A DNA stretch of 7,107 nt from SIG710 sp045605745. GTDB lineage: Bacteria; Bacillota; Clostridia; Oscillospirales; CAG-272. Where the stretch lies: contig JAZUQN010000016.1 of NCBI GenBank assembly GCA_045605745.1, positions 1 through 7,107 of the forward strand. Reading direction: 5' to 3'. Of the stretch, positions 1 to 6,892 are shown one piece after another. The number at the start of each line of letters is the position of its first letter. Within the stretch, counting starts at the first letter, position 1. A program made the position numbers and the translations under genes. Under the pieces are notes generated by a model that was given only the letters and a program-made list of their open reading frames with translations, did not search any database and had not been told where the DNA came from.

Positions 1-2
1 AG

Positions 3-323
3 GTAAAAATCGTTGACGAATTTACGGGCCGTATTTTAGAAGGACGCCGTTACAGCGAAGGTCTTCATCAGGCTATTGAGGCAAAGGAAAACGTTAAAAT
101 AGCAAAAGAAAATCAGACTCTTGCTACCATTACGTACCAGAATTACTTCAGAATGTACAAAAAGCTTTCGGGTATGACGGGTACTGCAAAGACCGAAGAA
201 GAGGAGTTTAAGGGTATCTATTCTCTTGACGTTGTTTGTGTTCCTACAAACAAGCCAATGATTAGAAAAGACTTAAACGACCGCGTATATAAAAATATAA
301 AAGAAAAGTTTGACGGCGTTGTA
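3..323 (+). pseudogene. secA: secA internal fragment (copy 1), cut by window edge and by an inverted junction
   Basis: This is an internal piece of the preprotein translocase ATPase SecA, the motor that pushes unfolded proteins through SecYEG. About 107 codons are in frame from position 3. Visible SecA landmarks are DEFTGRILEGRRYSEGLHQ, TLATITYQNYFRMYKKLSGM and TGTAKTEEEEF, which lie at the end of the preprotein cross-linking region and the return into nucleotide-binding domain 1. The gene begins left of the window. SecA homology stops at about 323 (EKFDGVV), where a normal SecA would continue for some 400 residues. The frame stays open to 578 only because it runs antisense through the second secA copy; residues after 323 are not SecA. 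It is about 72% identical by eye (77 of 107) to the minus-strand copy, so it is not a recent duplicate. The family is certain; whether the truncation is biological is doubtful. Confidence 0.85.
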
Positions 324-1613
324 TTTTCCGTTTACCGACTTATAAACGACGTCGTTGTGATCTACTCTTATCATAGGACGGTTGGTAGGTATCTCAACTA
401 CGTCAAGTCCGTATATTTCACGGAACTCTGCTTCCTCGGTAAGCGCAGTACCCGTCATACCCGAAAGCTTTTTGTACATTCTGAAATAATTCTGGAAGGT
501 TATCGTTGCAAGAGTCTTGTTCTCCTTTTCGACCTTTACGCCTTCCTTTGCTTCTATTGCCTGATGAAGACCGTTTGAATAGCGTCTTCCCGGCATAAGA
601 CGGCCTGTAAATGAGTCAACTATAACAACACCGTTTTCTCCGTCAACCACATAATCCACATCCCTGTGCATTATTCCGTAAGCTCTTATGGCCTGATTTA
701 TATGATGCATCAGAGTGGAATTTTCGGGGTCTGACAGATTCTCAACACCGAAAAACTCCTCTGCCTTGCTAACACCCGAAGATGTCAAAATGGCATTATG
801 AGCCTTTTCGTCAACGATATAATCTGCATCTATATCGTCATTATCCTTTTTGTCATCAAGCTCTTTTATAACAAACTTGCGAAGGCGGCGAACAAAAGCA
901 TCAGCCCTGTCATAAAGCTCGGTTGATTTTTCTCCCTCTCCCGAGATTATAAGTGGAGTTCTTGCTTCGTCGATAAGGATCGAGTCAACCTCGTCAACAA
1001 TGGCAAAATTATGACCTCTCTGAAATGTATTTTGCTTATATATAGCCATGTTGTCACGAAGATAATCGAAGCCATATTCGTTATTAGTTCCATATGTGAT
1101 ATCCGCTCTATATGCCGCCTGCTTTTCATCGTTGCTCTGTCCGTGAACAACAAGGCCTGTTGTAAGCCCCATAAAGGCATAAACTCTTCCCATCTCCTCG
1201 CTGTCTCTGCGTGCCAGATAGTCATTAACCGTAACAATATGAACGCCCTTTTCTGTTAGGGCATTGAGGTAAGCCGGCATTGTTGCCACAAGAGTTTTAC
1301 CTTCTCCCGTTTTCATTTCGGCAATTCTGCCCTGATGAAGAATTATACCGCCTATCACCTGCACACGGAAAGGCCGCTTTCCAAGCACTCGGTCGTCTGC
1401 CTCTCTAACAGCCGCAAAGGCATCGGGAAGAATATCATCAAGTGTTTCTCCCTCAGATAGTCTTTTTTTCAGCAAATCGGTTGTAGCTTTCAGTTCCTCG
1501 TTTGACATAGCCTTATATTTATCGGCAAGCGCATCAACCGCATCGGCAGTTTTTTGCAGCTTTTTCACCTGTCTCTCGCTATATGTTCCAATAAGCTTAT
1601 CAATAAGTCCCAT
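273..1613 (-). CDS. secA: SecA preprotein translocase ATPase, N-terminal half only (copy 2, truncated)
   Basis: The ORF encodes the N-terminal half of SecA, the cytoplasmic and membrane-associated ATPase of the general secretion pathway. The start (MGLIDKLIGTYSERQ) is typical and has a GGGAGG ribosome binding site 5 nt upstream. Seen in order: Q-motif region PFRVQVIGG (81-89), Walker A MKTGEGKT (100-107), TVNDYLARRD (128-137), YGTNNEYGFDYLRD (174-187), Walker B DEVD (207-210) followed by SILIDEARTPLIISG, the preprotein-binding region (about 220-370), and FQNYFRMYKKLSGMTGTA. Genuine SecA sequence ends near residue 434 (NGKYNAV, position 312). The last 12 or so residues of the ORF, down to 273, are read antisense from the other secA fragment. 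A full SecA is about 840-900 residues, so nucleotide-binding domain 2, the helical scaffold and wing domains and the C-terminal linker are all missing. As drawn, this protein could not be a working motor. Confidence 0.9.
   Translation of the reverse strand: MGLIDKLIGTYSERQVKKLQKTADAVDALADKYKAMSNEELKATTDLLKKRLSEGETLDDILPDAFAAVREADDRVLGKRPFRVQVIGGIILHQGRIAEMKTGEGKTLVATMPAYLNALTEKGVHIVTVNDYLARRDSEEMGRVYAFMGLTTGLVVHGQSNDEKQAAYRADITYGTNNEYGFDYLRDNMAIYKQNTFQRGHNFAIVDEVDSILIDEARTPLIISGEGEKSTELYDRADAFVRRLRKFVIKELDDKKDNDDIDADYIVDEKAHNAILTSSGVSKAEEFFGVENLSDPENSTLMHHINQAIRAYGIMHRDVDYVVDGENGVVIVDSFTGRLMPGRRYSNGLHQAIEAKEGVKVEKENKTLATITFQNYFRMYKKLSGMTGTALTEEAEFREIYGLDVVEIPTNRPMIRVDHNDVVYKSVNGKYNAVKLFFYIFIYAVV
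309..323. other. Tail-to-tail junction between two divergent secA copies
   Basis: Two secA sequences on opposite strands meet here. In the plus frame, 309-323 reads F-D-G-V-V of copy 1. In the minus frame, 323-312 reads Y-N-A-V of copy 2. Both correspond to the same site in SecA (the GKFKAV-like segment at the start of nucleotide-binding domain 2), so the 12 bases at 312-323 fit both genes. Neither side shows SecA homology past this overlap. No insertion sequence, direct repeat or attachment site is visible at the join. Short inverted overlaps between homologous sites are typical of chimeric amplification or assembly joins; a real fold-back rearrangement is the alternative. Confidence 0.75.
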
Positions 1614-1787
1614 TTAGACCTCCCACGTTTTTTTAACCTAAAAAAATAGTTCTCCATATTAAACATAGATATATTGTACCACATTTTCCCACCAATTACC
1701 ACACATATTTGTAAATTTTATTATTTTTACTTGATTGATGGGTGAAAATGTAATATAATAATATAAATAATAATGTCGGAGATAGCT
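1614..1787. promoter_or_regulatory. Divergent intergenic region between secA (copy 2) and trmL
   Basis: This 174-bp AT-rich spacer carries the upstream signals of two divergent genes. On the minus strand, GGGAGG (complement of 1619-1624) is the secA ribosome binding site. A weak candidate minus-strand promoter is TTGGTG (1695-1690), 16 bp, TATATC (1673-1668); a TACAAT at 1678-1673 is an alternative -10 without a good -35. On the plus strand, the trmL promoter is listed separately. No operator palindrome or riboswitch-like structure was seen. Confidence 0.5.
1731..1759 (+). promoter_or_regulatory. Sigma-70/SigA-type promoter of trmL-mnmA
   Basis: TTGATT (1731-1736) and a perfect TATAAT (1754-1759) are separated by 17 bp. 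Transcription would begin near 1766, giving a leader of about 22 nt before the trmL start at 1788. No other promoter is apparent before mnmA, so this probably serves both tRNA-modification genes. Confidence 0.7.
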
Positions 1788-2285
1788 ATGGCAAAAATAA
1801 ATATAGTGTTACACGAACCCGAAATCCCTCAAAACACGGGAAATATAGCAAGAACCTGTGCCGCAACAGGCGCAGCACTTCATCTTATAAGACCTCTTGG
1901 CTTTGAAATCGACAACGCCAAGCTAAAGCGTGCCGGTCTTGACTATTGGCATCAGCTCGATATTACATATTATGACTCTCTTGCGGATTTTTGCGGTAAA
2001 AATCCCGATGCGGCGGTGTATTATTTCAGCACCAAAGCACCCAAGTCATACACAGATATTAAGTATCCGGAAAAGGTGTTTCTTATGTTTGGCAAGGAGA
2101 CAAAAGGCCTTCCCGAGCAACTGCTCAGGGAAAACAGAGAGCATTGCGTCAGAATACCTATGAGAGACGGTCTTCGCTCGTTAAACCTTGCAAATTCTGC
2201 GGCAATTGCAGTATATGAGGTGCTCCGCCAAATGGACTTTGAGGGGCTTAGAGAAGACGGAATTCCAACAACATTTGAATGGTGA
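1788..2285 (+). CDS. trmL: TrmL, tRNA (cytidine/uridine-34-2'-O)-methyltransferase
   Basis: This SPOUT-class (trefoil-knot) methyltransferase of 165 residues is predicted to use S-adenosylmethionine to 2'-O-methylate the wobble base (C34 or U34) of leucine tRNAs in the cytoplasm. Visible family motifs are NTGNIARTC (16-24, motif 1), FGKETKGLP (101-109, motif 2) and IPM...RSLNLANSAAIAVYE (123-144, motif 3), the last two forming the knot and cofactor site. The length is close to E. coli TrmL (157). The ATG at 1788 is preferred over the upstream ATG at 1773: a GGAG (1778-1781) lies 6 nt before 1788, inside the extra N-terminal codons, and MAKINIVLHEPEIPQNTGN is the usual family start. The gene ends 4 nt before mnmA. 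Another SpoU-like 2'-O-methyltransferase is the only realistic alternative, but the short single-domain form and PEIPQNTGNIAR strongly favour TrmL. Confidence 0.93.
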   Translation: MAKINIVLHEPEIPQNTGNIARTCAATGAALHLIRPLGFEIDNAKLKRAGLDYWHQLDITYYDSLADFCGKNPDAAVYYFSTKAPKSYTDIKYPEKVFLMFGKETKGLPEQLLRENREHCVRIPMRDGLRSLNLANSAAIAVYEVLRQMDFEGLREDGIPTTFEW

Positions 2286-2289
2286 TGAT

Positions 2290-3345
2290 ATGAAAAAGGT
2301 TATGGTTGCAATGAGCGGCGGCGTTGACAGCGCAGTTACGGCTCATCTCATAAAAAAGGCAGGCTATGAAGCCGTCGGCGCAACTATCGAAATGTTCGAC
2401 CGTGCGGACGAACGTTTTATGGCAGAGCAAACCGAGGACATTAAGGATGCCAAAAAGGTTGCCGAAATGATAGGCATAGAGCATTTTGTTTTCGACTTCA
2501 AGGAGGACTTTAAAAACAGCGTTATAAATGATTTTATTTCCTCATACTTCAATGGTTCAACGCCGAACCCCTGCATTGTTTGCAACAAGAATATCAAATT
2601 TGGAAAATTGCTCAGCAAGTCCAACGAGCTTGGTTTCAGCCACATTGCAAGCGGGCATTACGCAACTGTTGAAAAGGACGGCAGCGGAAGATTTCTCCTA
2701 AAAAAAGGAAAGGATACAAAAAAAGATCAGGCATATGTGCTCTGGTCTCTTTCCCAATACCAACTGGGACATACTCTCATGCCCCTTGGCGAGCTCACAA
2801 AGGAGGAGGTCCGAGCTATAGCAAAGGAAATAGGCTTTGAAAGTGCAAGAAAAAAGGAAAGTCAGGATATCTGCTTTATACCGGACGGTGATTATGTCTC
2901 ATTTTTGTCTCGCTATACAGGGGCAGCCTTCATAAAGGGAAATTATCTTGATTTAAATGGTAATATACTCGGAGAGCATATGGGTGCTGTGAAATATACC
3001 ATAGGACAAAGAAAGGGACTTGGAATTTCCCTTGGCGCACCGATGTATGTTTGCTCAAAGGATATGTCCGAAAACACGGTAACCCTTTGTTGTGAGGAAA
3101 AACTGTTTTCTAACTCTCTTGATGCCGAAAAGATAAATTTTATAGCGTTTGAAAAGCTAAATTCTCCCATTCGTGTAAATGCAAAAATAAGATATAGCCA
3201 CGCAAGTGCCGAGGCTATTCTTGAGCAAACAGGAAATGGCAGCTTCCATCTTGAGTTTTTATCACCTCAAAGGGCAATAACACCGGGACAATCGGTTGTC
3301 CTCTATGATGGCGATTATGTTCTCGGCGGTGGAATAATAAAGTAA
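2290..3345 (+). CDS. mnmA: MnmA, tRNA-uridine 2-sulfurtransferase
   Basis: MnmA (also called TrmU) is predicted to thiolate U34 of tRNA-Lys, -Glu and -Gln, using ATP to activate the uridine and a persulfide sulfur delivered by a cysteine desulfurase relay. The product has 351 residues (E. coli 368). The PP-loop ATP-binding motif SGGVDS is at 9-14. Catalytic cysteines are Cys98 in NPCIVCNKNIKFG and Cys195 in SQDICFIPDGDY; their 97-residue spacing equals that of E. coli Cys102/Cys199. GHYA and a KKDQAYVLW segment also match. The C-terminal third, beginning around YTIGQRKGLGI, forms the tRNA-binding beta domains. The ATG at 2290 is chosen because MKKVMVAMSGGVDS is the canonical start; it lies just after the trmL stop and follows GGTGATG (2281-2287), a modest GGTG-type ribosome binding site. 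Upstream in-frame codons fall inside trmL. The sequence looks intact. Confidence 0.96.
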   Translation: MKKVMVAMSGGVDSAVTAHLIKKAGYEAVGATIEMFDRADERFMAEQTEDIKDAKKVAEMIGIEHFVFDFKEDFKNSVINDFISSYFNGSTPNPCIVCNKNIKFGKLLSKSNELGFSHIASGHYATVEKDGSGRFLLKKGKDTKKDQAYVLWSLSQYQLGHTLMPLGELTKEEVRAIAKEIGFESARKKESQDICFIPDGDYVSFLSRYTGAAFIKGNYLDLNGNILGEHMGAVKYTIGQRKGLGISLGAPMYVCSKDMSENTVTLCCEEKLFSNSLDAEKINFIAFEKLNSPIRVNAKIRYSHASAEAILEQTGNGSFHLEFLSPQRAITPGQSVVLYDGDYVLGGGIIK

Positions 3346-3372
3346 TTTTCACTTTGTTTTTGGTGCAAACCG

Positions 3373-3401
3373 TTGAAAAGTTGTTCGTTTTATGATACAA
3401 T
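3373..3401 (+). promoter_or_regulatory. Sigma-70/SigA-type promoter of the DUF1538 operon
   Basis: TTGAAA (3373-3378), a 17-bp spacer and TACAAT (3396-3401) make a near-consensus promoter in the 105-bp gap after mnmA. Transcription would start near 3408, leaving a leader of about 43 nt. No terminator is visible between mnmA and this promoter, so read-through from trmL-mnmA is possible. No operator was recognised. Confidence 0.72.
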
Positions 3402-3450
3402 TATACAGATGTGCGTTTAACGCTTACTTTATACGAAAGTTGGTGCAGAA

Positions 3451-5001
3451 TTGAATCCGAAATTAAAAGAAAAAACCATGGAATCCCTTTCTGCGGTTCT
3501 TCCCATCTCGGGCATTGTTTTGCTGATAAGTATCTTTTTGATACCTATGGATCTGGGACGGCTGGTTATGTTTCTTGTGGGTGCTGTTATGCTTATTATC
3601 GGAATGGGCTTTTTTCAGCTTGGAGCCGAAATGGCAATGACTCCGATAGGCGAAGGCATAGGCGTAGAGATCTCAAAAACAAAGAATGCCTTTCTCGTTT
3701 CATTTATAGGCTTTGTTATGGGAGCTATTATCACAATTTCAGAGCCTGACCTTGCTGTTCTTGCAGAGCAGGTGCCGTCGATCCCTAATATAGTTCTTAT
3801 ATTAACCGTTGCAATAGGAGTGGGAATATTTTTGGCTCTTGCAATCTTGCGTATCAGATTTCAGATAGACCTTTCAAAAATGCTGATAGTTTTGTATGCG
3901 CTTCTCATAACCGTATCGTTCTTCGTTCCAAAAGAATTCATTGCAGTTGCCTTTGACTCCGGTGGAGTTACAACCGGGCCTATGACGGTTCCGTTTATAA
4001 TGGCACTTGGTATCGGTCTTGCATCTATCAGAAGCGACAAAAACTCAGCAAGCGACAGCTTTGGTCTTGTTGCCCTTTCCAGTATAGGGCCAATACTTGC
4101 AGTCATTATCCTTGGCTGCTTCTATAATCCCGAAACAGCATATACTCCCTCGGATGTGGCTGATGTGCTCACAACCCAAGATGTGGCAAAAGAATTTGCC
4201 TTTGGTTCGGTTACATATTTTGAGGAAGTTCTTATTTCCCTTGTACCAATTCTTGCAGTATTCGTTCTCTTTCAGCTTATATCAAAAAGATACCAGAAAA
4301 GACAGATAAAGCGAATTGCTATCGGTCTTATTTATACCTATATCGGACTTGTGCTCTTCCTTTGCGGAGTAAATGTAGGCTTTGCGCCGGTCGGTTCTTT
4401 CCTTGGAAAAGAGCTGGCCTCCCTTTCATATAATTGGATAATTGTTCCTATCGGAATGCTTATAGGTTATTACATTGTTAAGGCAGAGCCTGCAATTCAA
4501 GTCCTTAACCACCAGGTTGAAAATGTCACAGACGGCGCAATTTCGGTTAAGGCTATGAATAGATGTATGTCGATCGGCGTTTCGATAAGTGTTGGGCTTG
4601 CAATGCTCCGTGTGCTTGCAGGAATACCTCTGCAGCTTATAATAATCCCCGGATATATTGTAGCAATAGCAATGTCAAGATTCGTTCCCAAGATATTTGT
4701 CGGTATTGCCTTCGACTCAGGCGGAGTTGCAAGCGGTCCTATGACCTCGACCTTCCTTTTGCCTCTCAGTATAGGCACCTGCATGGCGGTTGGCGGAAAT
4801 ATTATGACCGATGCATTTGGCGTTGTTGCACTTGTTGCTCTAACGCCCCTTATAGCAATACAAATGATGGGGCTTGTTTATAAATTCAAAACCGAAAAAG
4901 CATATAAGCTGGCAATGCAGAGAGCAGAAACAATCATCGAGCTTCCTGCCGACAGCGATGAAATTATAGATCTTGAGGAGGAAGTGTTTGATGGAGAATA
5001 A
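3451..5001 (+). CDS. DUF1538-family polytopic membrane protein (two repeats), putative transporter or channel
   Basis: The 516-residue integral membrane protein has about 14 hydrophobic segments and matches the DUF1538 family from memory; its substrate is unknown. It is an internal tandem repeat. LGAEMAMTPIGEGIG (58-71) is echoed by CGVNVGFAPVGSFLG (305-319), SEPDLAVLAEQV (97-108) by AEPAIQVLNHQV (345-356), FDSGGVTTGPMT (168-179) by FDSGGVASGPMT (421-432), and DSFGLVAL (202-209) by DAFGVVAL (454-461). The conserved DSGG and EP elements inside membrane segments suggest an inverted or pseudo-symmetric transport core (inference). A short acidic tail follows residue 498. The TTG at 3451 is chosen because the preceding GGTG (3442-3445) is suitably spaced and NPKLKEKTMESLSAVLPI looks like family sequence; ATG at 3478 (codon 10) is the alternative. 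The gene overlaps the P-II-like gene by 11 bp, which argues for coupled translation and joint function. Confidence 0.85.
   Translation: MNPKLKEKTMESLSAVLPISGIVLLISIFLIPMDLGRLVMFLVGAVMLIIGMGFFQLGAEMAMTPIGEGIGVEISKTKNAFLVSFIGFVMGAIITISEPDLAVLAEQVPSIPNIVLILTVAIGVGIFLALAILRIRFQIDLSKMLIVLYALLITVSFFVPKEFIAVAFDSGGVTTGPMTVPFIMALGIGLASIRSDKNSASDSFGLVALSSIGPILAVIILGCFYNPETAYTPSDVADVLTTQDVAKEFAFGSVTYFEEVLISLVPILAVFVLFQLISKRYQKRQIKRIAIGLIYTYIGLVLFLCGVNVGFAPVGSFLGKELASLSYNWIIVPIGMLIGYYIVKAEPAIQVLNHQVENVTDGAISVKAMNRCMSIGVSISVGLAMLRVLAGIPLQLIIIPGYIVAIAMSRFVPKIFVGIAFDSGGVASGPMTSTFLLPLSIGTCMAVGGNIMTDAFGVVALVALTPLIAIQMMGLVYKFKTEKAYKLAMQRAETIIELPADSDEIIDLEEEVFDGE
4977..4981 (+). promoter_or_regulatory. Ribosome binding site of the P-II-like gene, inside the DUF1538 gene
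   Basis: GGAGG lies 9 nt before ATG 4991 and decides that start over the in-frame ATG at 4973, which would precede it. The site is within the last codons of the membrane protein gene (a Glu-Glu-Glu stretch), so the acidic tail and the ribosome binding site share bases and translation of the two genes is likely coupled. Confidence 0.8.
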
Positions 5002-5680
5002 TGCTAAAAAATCATATCAAATGCTTGTGCTTATTGCGGCTCCCAAGCTTGCAGATAAAGCAATCACACTTTTCAAAAACAACTCCCTTACCATTCAATA
5101 CCGTATCAACGCAGAGGGCACGGCCTCAAGCGACATAATGGATATGCTTGGACTTGGCAGCATTGATAAATGCATTATTGCCGGAATGGTTCAAAAAGAT
5201 ATGGGCGAGCTGATGCTTGGAAAGCTTCATTCCCAGCTTAGACTTGATACTGTCAACAGTGGAATCGCATTCACCCTGCCACTAAACGGCGCAAGCAATA
5301 TTGTTTTGCATATGCTCAATCAAAATGCAGAAAAGGATACATCAGGCACAAGCAGAAAGGAAAGATATATTATGTCAGATACAAAATATTCGCTTATTAC
5401 TGCGGTTGTAAACAGGGGCTTTAGCGGCGATGTTATGGAGGCGGCAAAAGCCGCCGGAGCAAGCGGTGGAACCGTGATGCATTCGCGAAGCATCATTGGC
5501 AGCGACTCTACAGGCTTTAGCATTCCTAACGCAAAGGAAGAAAAAGAGATTGTGCTGATTATTGCGGATGTTGATAATAAGCTTGATATTATGCGTGCAG
5601 TTACAGAAAAATGCGGTGTAAAAAGCGAGGCTGCAGGCATAGTTATGTCACTCCCAATCGACTCTGTTATGGGAATATAA
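4991..5680 (+). CDS. Tandem P-II-like regulatory protein (two ferredoxin-like domains)
   Basis: The 229-residue soluble protein belongs to the P-II/GlnB-like superfamily, whose members sense small ligands and bind transporters or enzymes. Two domains are seen. Domain 1 (about 9-105) runs from YQMLVLIAAPKLADKAITLF to SGIAFTLPLNGAS; domain 2 (about 133-229) runs from YSLITAVVNRGFSGDVMEAAKAAGASGGTV to GIVMSLPIDSV. Both end in the same strand pattern (GIAFTLPL, GIVMSLPI). Residues 160-182 of domain 2 resemble a shortened ligand-binding loop (GGTVMHSRS), but the classical GlnB T-loop with its uridylylated tyrosine is not recognisable. A linker rich in Asn, Lys and Ser (108-130) joins the domains; an internal Met at 128 could start domain 2 alone, but no ribosome binding site is obvious. 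Its overlap with the DUF1538 gene suggests that it gates that membrane protein (inference). The ligand is unknown. Confidence 0.82.
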   Translation: MENNAKKSYQMLVLIAAPKLADKAITLFKNNSLTIQYRINAEGTASSDIMDMLGLGSIDKCIIAGMVQKDMGELMLGKLHSQLRLDTVNSGIAFTLPLNGASNIVLHMLNQNAEKDTSGTSRKERYIMSDTKYSLITAVVNRGFSGDVMEAAKAAGASGGTVMHSRSIIGSDSTGFSIPNAKEEKEIVLIIADVDNKLDIMRAVTEKCGVKSEAAGIVMSLPIDSVMGI

Positions 5681-5683
5681 ATT

Positions 5684-6793
5684 ATGATAAACACACTTTT
5701 TGAAAATAATAATGCGGCCCTTAAGGCCTCTATTGTGAATTTGGGAAGCCTGTACAGAATCAAAAAGGTCATTTTGAAAGCAAAAAGAGGAGAGCCTATA
5801 ACCCTCGGATTTCTCGGCGGTTCGATAACTGCGGGAAGTGGGGCCGGAGATGGCAAGAACTATGTCAGGTGTGTTTATGATTTTTGGAGCGATACATTCC
5901 CGAAAAGCGAAGCCACCTGCGTAAATGCAGGAATCGGTGCAACCGGCTCTATTCTTGGCGTTTTCCGAATGGAAAAGGATGTTCTTTTGAAAAAGCCGGA
6001 CCTGCTTTTCATTGATCATTCGGTGAATGACAATGGCGATGAGGCAAGGGTTCCCGGGAGCACAAGGGAAACCTATGAATCTGTCATCAGACGAGGAATT
6101 TTATCGGGTGCGGCAGTTGTTCCAGTGTGTGTTTGCAACAGAGACGGCTCATCACAAAGGGAACTTAATTTACAAATTGCAAAGCACTATAATCTACCTT
6201 TTATCAGCATGGTTGACGGCATATATGAACCTCTGATAAAGACAGGAAAATATCCGTGGAGCGACTATAGCGGTGACAGTGTCCACCCCAACGCAACCGG
6301 ACATAGGATGCTTGGGGAGCTGTTAATCCACTACATAAAAACTGCTATTGAAATCGAATCAGATAGCTCGTCCGATGGTCAAATTCCACCTCCGCTTTTT
6401 GGTGATTCGTATATGGACACGGAAATGCTTGATGGGTGTAGTCTTATCCCTAAGGATTATGGCAGCTTTAGCGTTGGCAATATGAATTTTTCACAGTTCA
6501 AAGGCGGTTGGATCTCCGATGAATGCGGAAAACCAATGATTTTCCACTTAAATCATTGCAAAAAAATACATATAGCATTTGTGAAAAGCATATACGAAAG
6601 TGCCGGTTCTGCCACAGTGAGAATCGGTGAGGACGAGTTTCTTATAGACAGTTCTTTTGCCGGCGGCTGGGGTAATTATGCCGAAACAAAGCTTGTTTTC
6701 AGCTCGGAAAAGCCTAAAGACGTAACGCTTTCGATCACACCAAATGAAAAAGGAAAAATATTTGCTCTTTTAAGAATAATGATAGCCCACTGA
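5684..6793 (+). CDS. Cytoplasmic SGNH/GDSL hydrolase with C-terminal beta domain, putative carbohydrate esterase
   Basis: The 369-residue protein has an N-terminal SGNH hydrolase domain (about 30-225) and a C-terminal, probably beta-sandwich, region (about 240-369). Block I is GFLGGSITAG with nucleophile Ser47. Block II is NAGIGATGS (81-89), supplying an oxyanion-hole glycine. Block III is IDHSVND with Asn115. Block V is GDSVHPNATGH with Asp198 and His201 completing the triad. No signal peptide is seen, so it should act in the cytoplasm. Related clostridial proteins with GGSITxG motifs are annotated as acyl- or acetyl-ester hydrolases of sugars; the substrate here is not determinable. ATG 5684 follows the P-II-like stop by 3 nt, with a weak GGGA (5671-5674) upstream, so it is the last gene of the operon. 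A terminator follows 3 nt after its stop. An intracellular deacetylase of imported oligosaccharides is the likeliest role, but its link to DUF1538/P-II is unexplained. Confidence 0.85.
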   Translation: MINTLFENNNAALKASIVNLGSLYRIKKVILKAKRGEPITLGFLGGSITAGSGAGDGKNYVRCVYDFWSDTFPKSEATCVNAGIGATGSILGVFRMEKDVLLKKPDLLFIDHSVNDNGDEARVPGSTRETYESVIRRGILSGAAVVPVCVCNRDGSSQRELNLQIAKHYNLPFISMVDGIYEPLIKTGKYPWSDYSGDSVHPNATGHRMLGELLIHYIKTAIEIESDSSSDGQIPPPLFGDSYMDTEMLDGCSLIPKDYGSFSVGNMNFSQFKGGWISDECGKPMIFHLNHCKKIHIAFVKSIYESAGSATVRIGEDEFLIDSSFAGGWGNYAETKLVFSSEKPKDVTLSITPNEKGKIFALLRIMIAH

Positions 6794-6796
6794 ATT

Positions 6797-6830
6797 AAAA
6801 GTGCTGAGCCGTTGGCTCAGCACTTTTTTT
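6797..6830 (+). terminator. Strong intrinsic terminator of the DUF1538 operon
   Basis: A perfect stem GTGCTGAGCC (6801-6810) / GGCTCAGCAC (6814-6823) closes on a 3-nt GTT loop, with AAAA before and a run of seven T after it (6824-6830); the A and T tracts can extend the stem to 14 bp. It lies directly after the hydrolase stop codon. On the minus strand the following tract is TTTTAATT, so weak bidirectional action is possible. Confidence 0.95.
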
Positions 6831-6892
6831 CGTTTCTTATATATTATCTTTAATAAACATGAGTTTATCGGGGAGTGTTTTCACAAACAAGA

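Noticed and set aside
153..578. Apparent 141-codon plus-strand ORF starting inside secA copy 1
   Set aside because: It is not a separate gene. Up to 323 it is the secA fragment; after that it is antisense to the second secA and has no family resemblance.
3346..3372. Terminator after mnmA
   Set aside because: There is a T-rich stretch (3346-3361) but no convincing GC-rich stem before it.
2248..3400. Minus-strand ORFs opposite mnmA and the following gap
   Set aside because: They are shadows of an intact, well-recognised gene and lack ribosome binding sites and recognisable domains.
5320..6019. Minus-strand ORFs of 178 and 123 codons opposite the P-II-like and hydrolase genes
   Set aside because: Both overlap well-supported genes with clear motifs and show no family features of their own.
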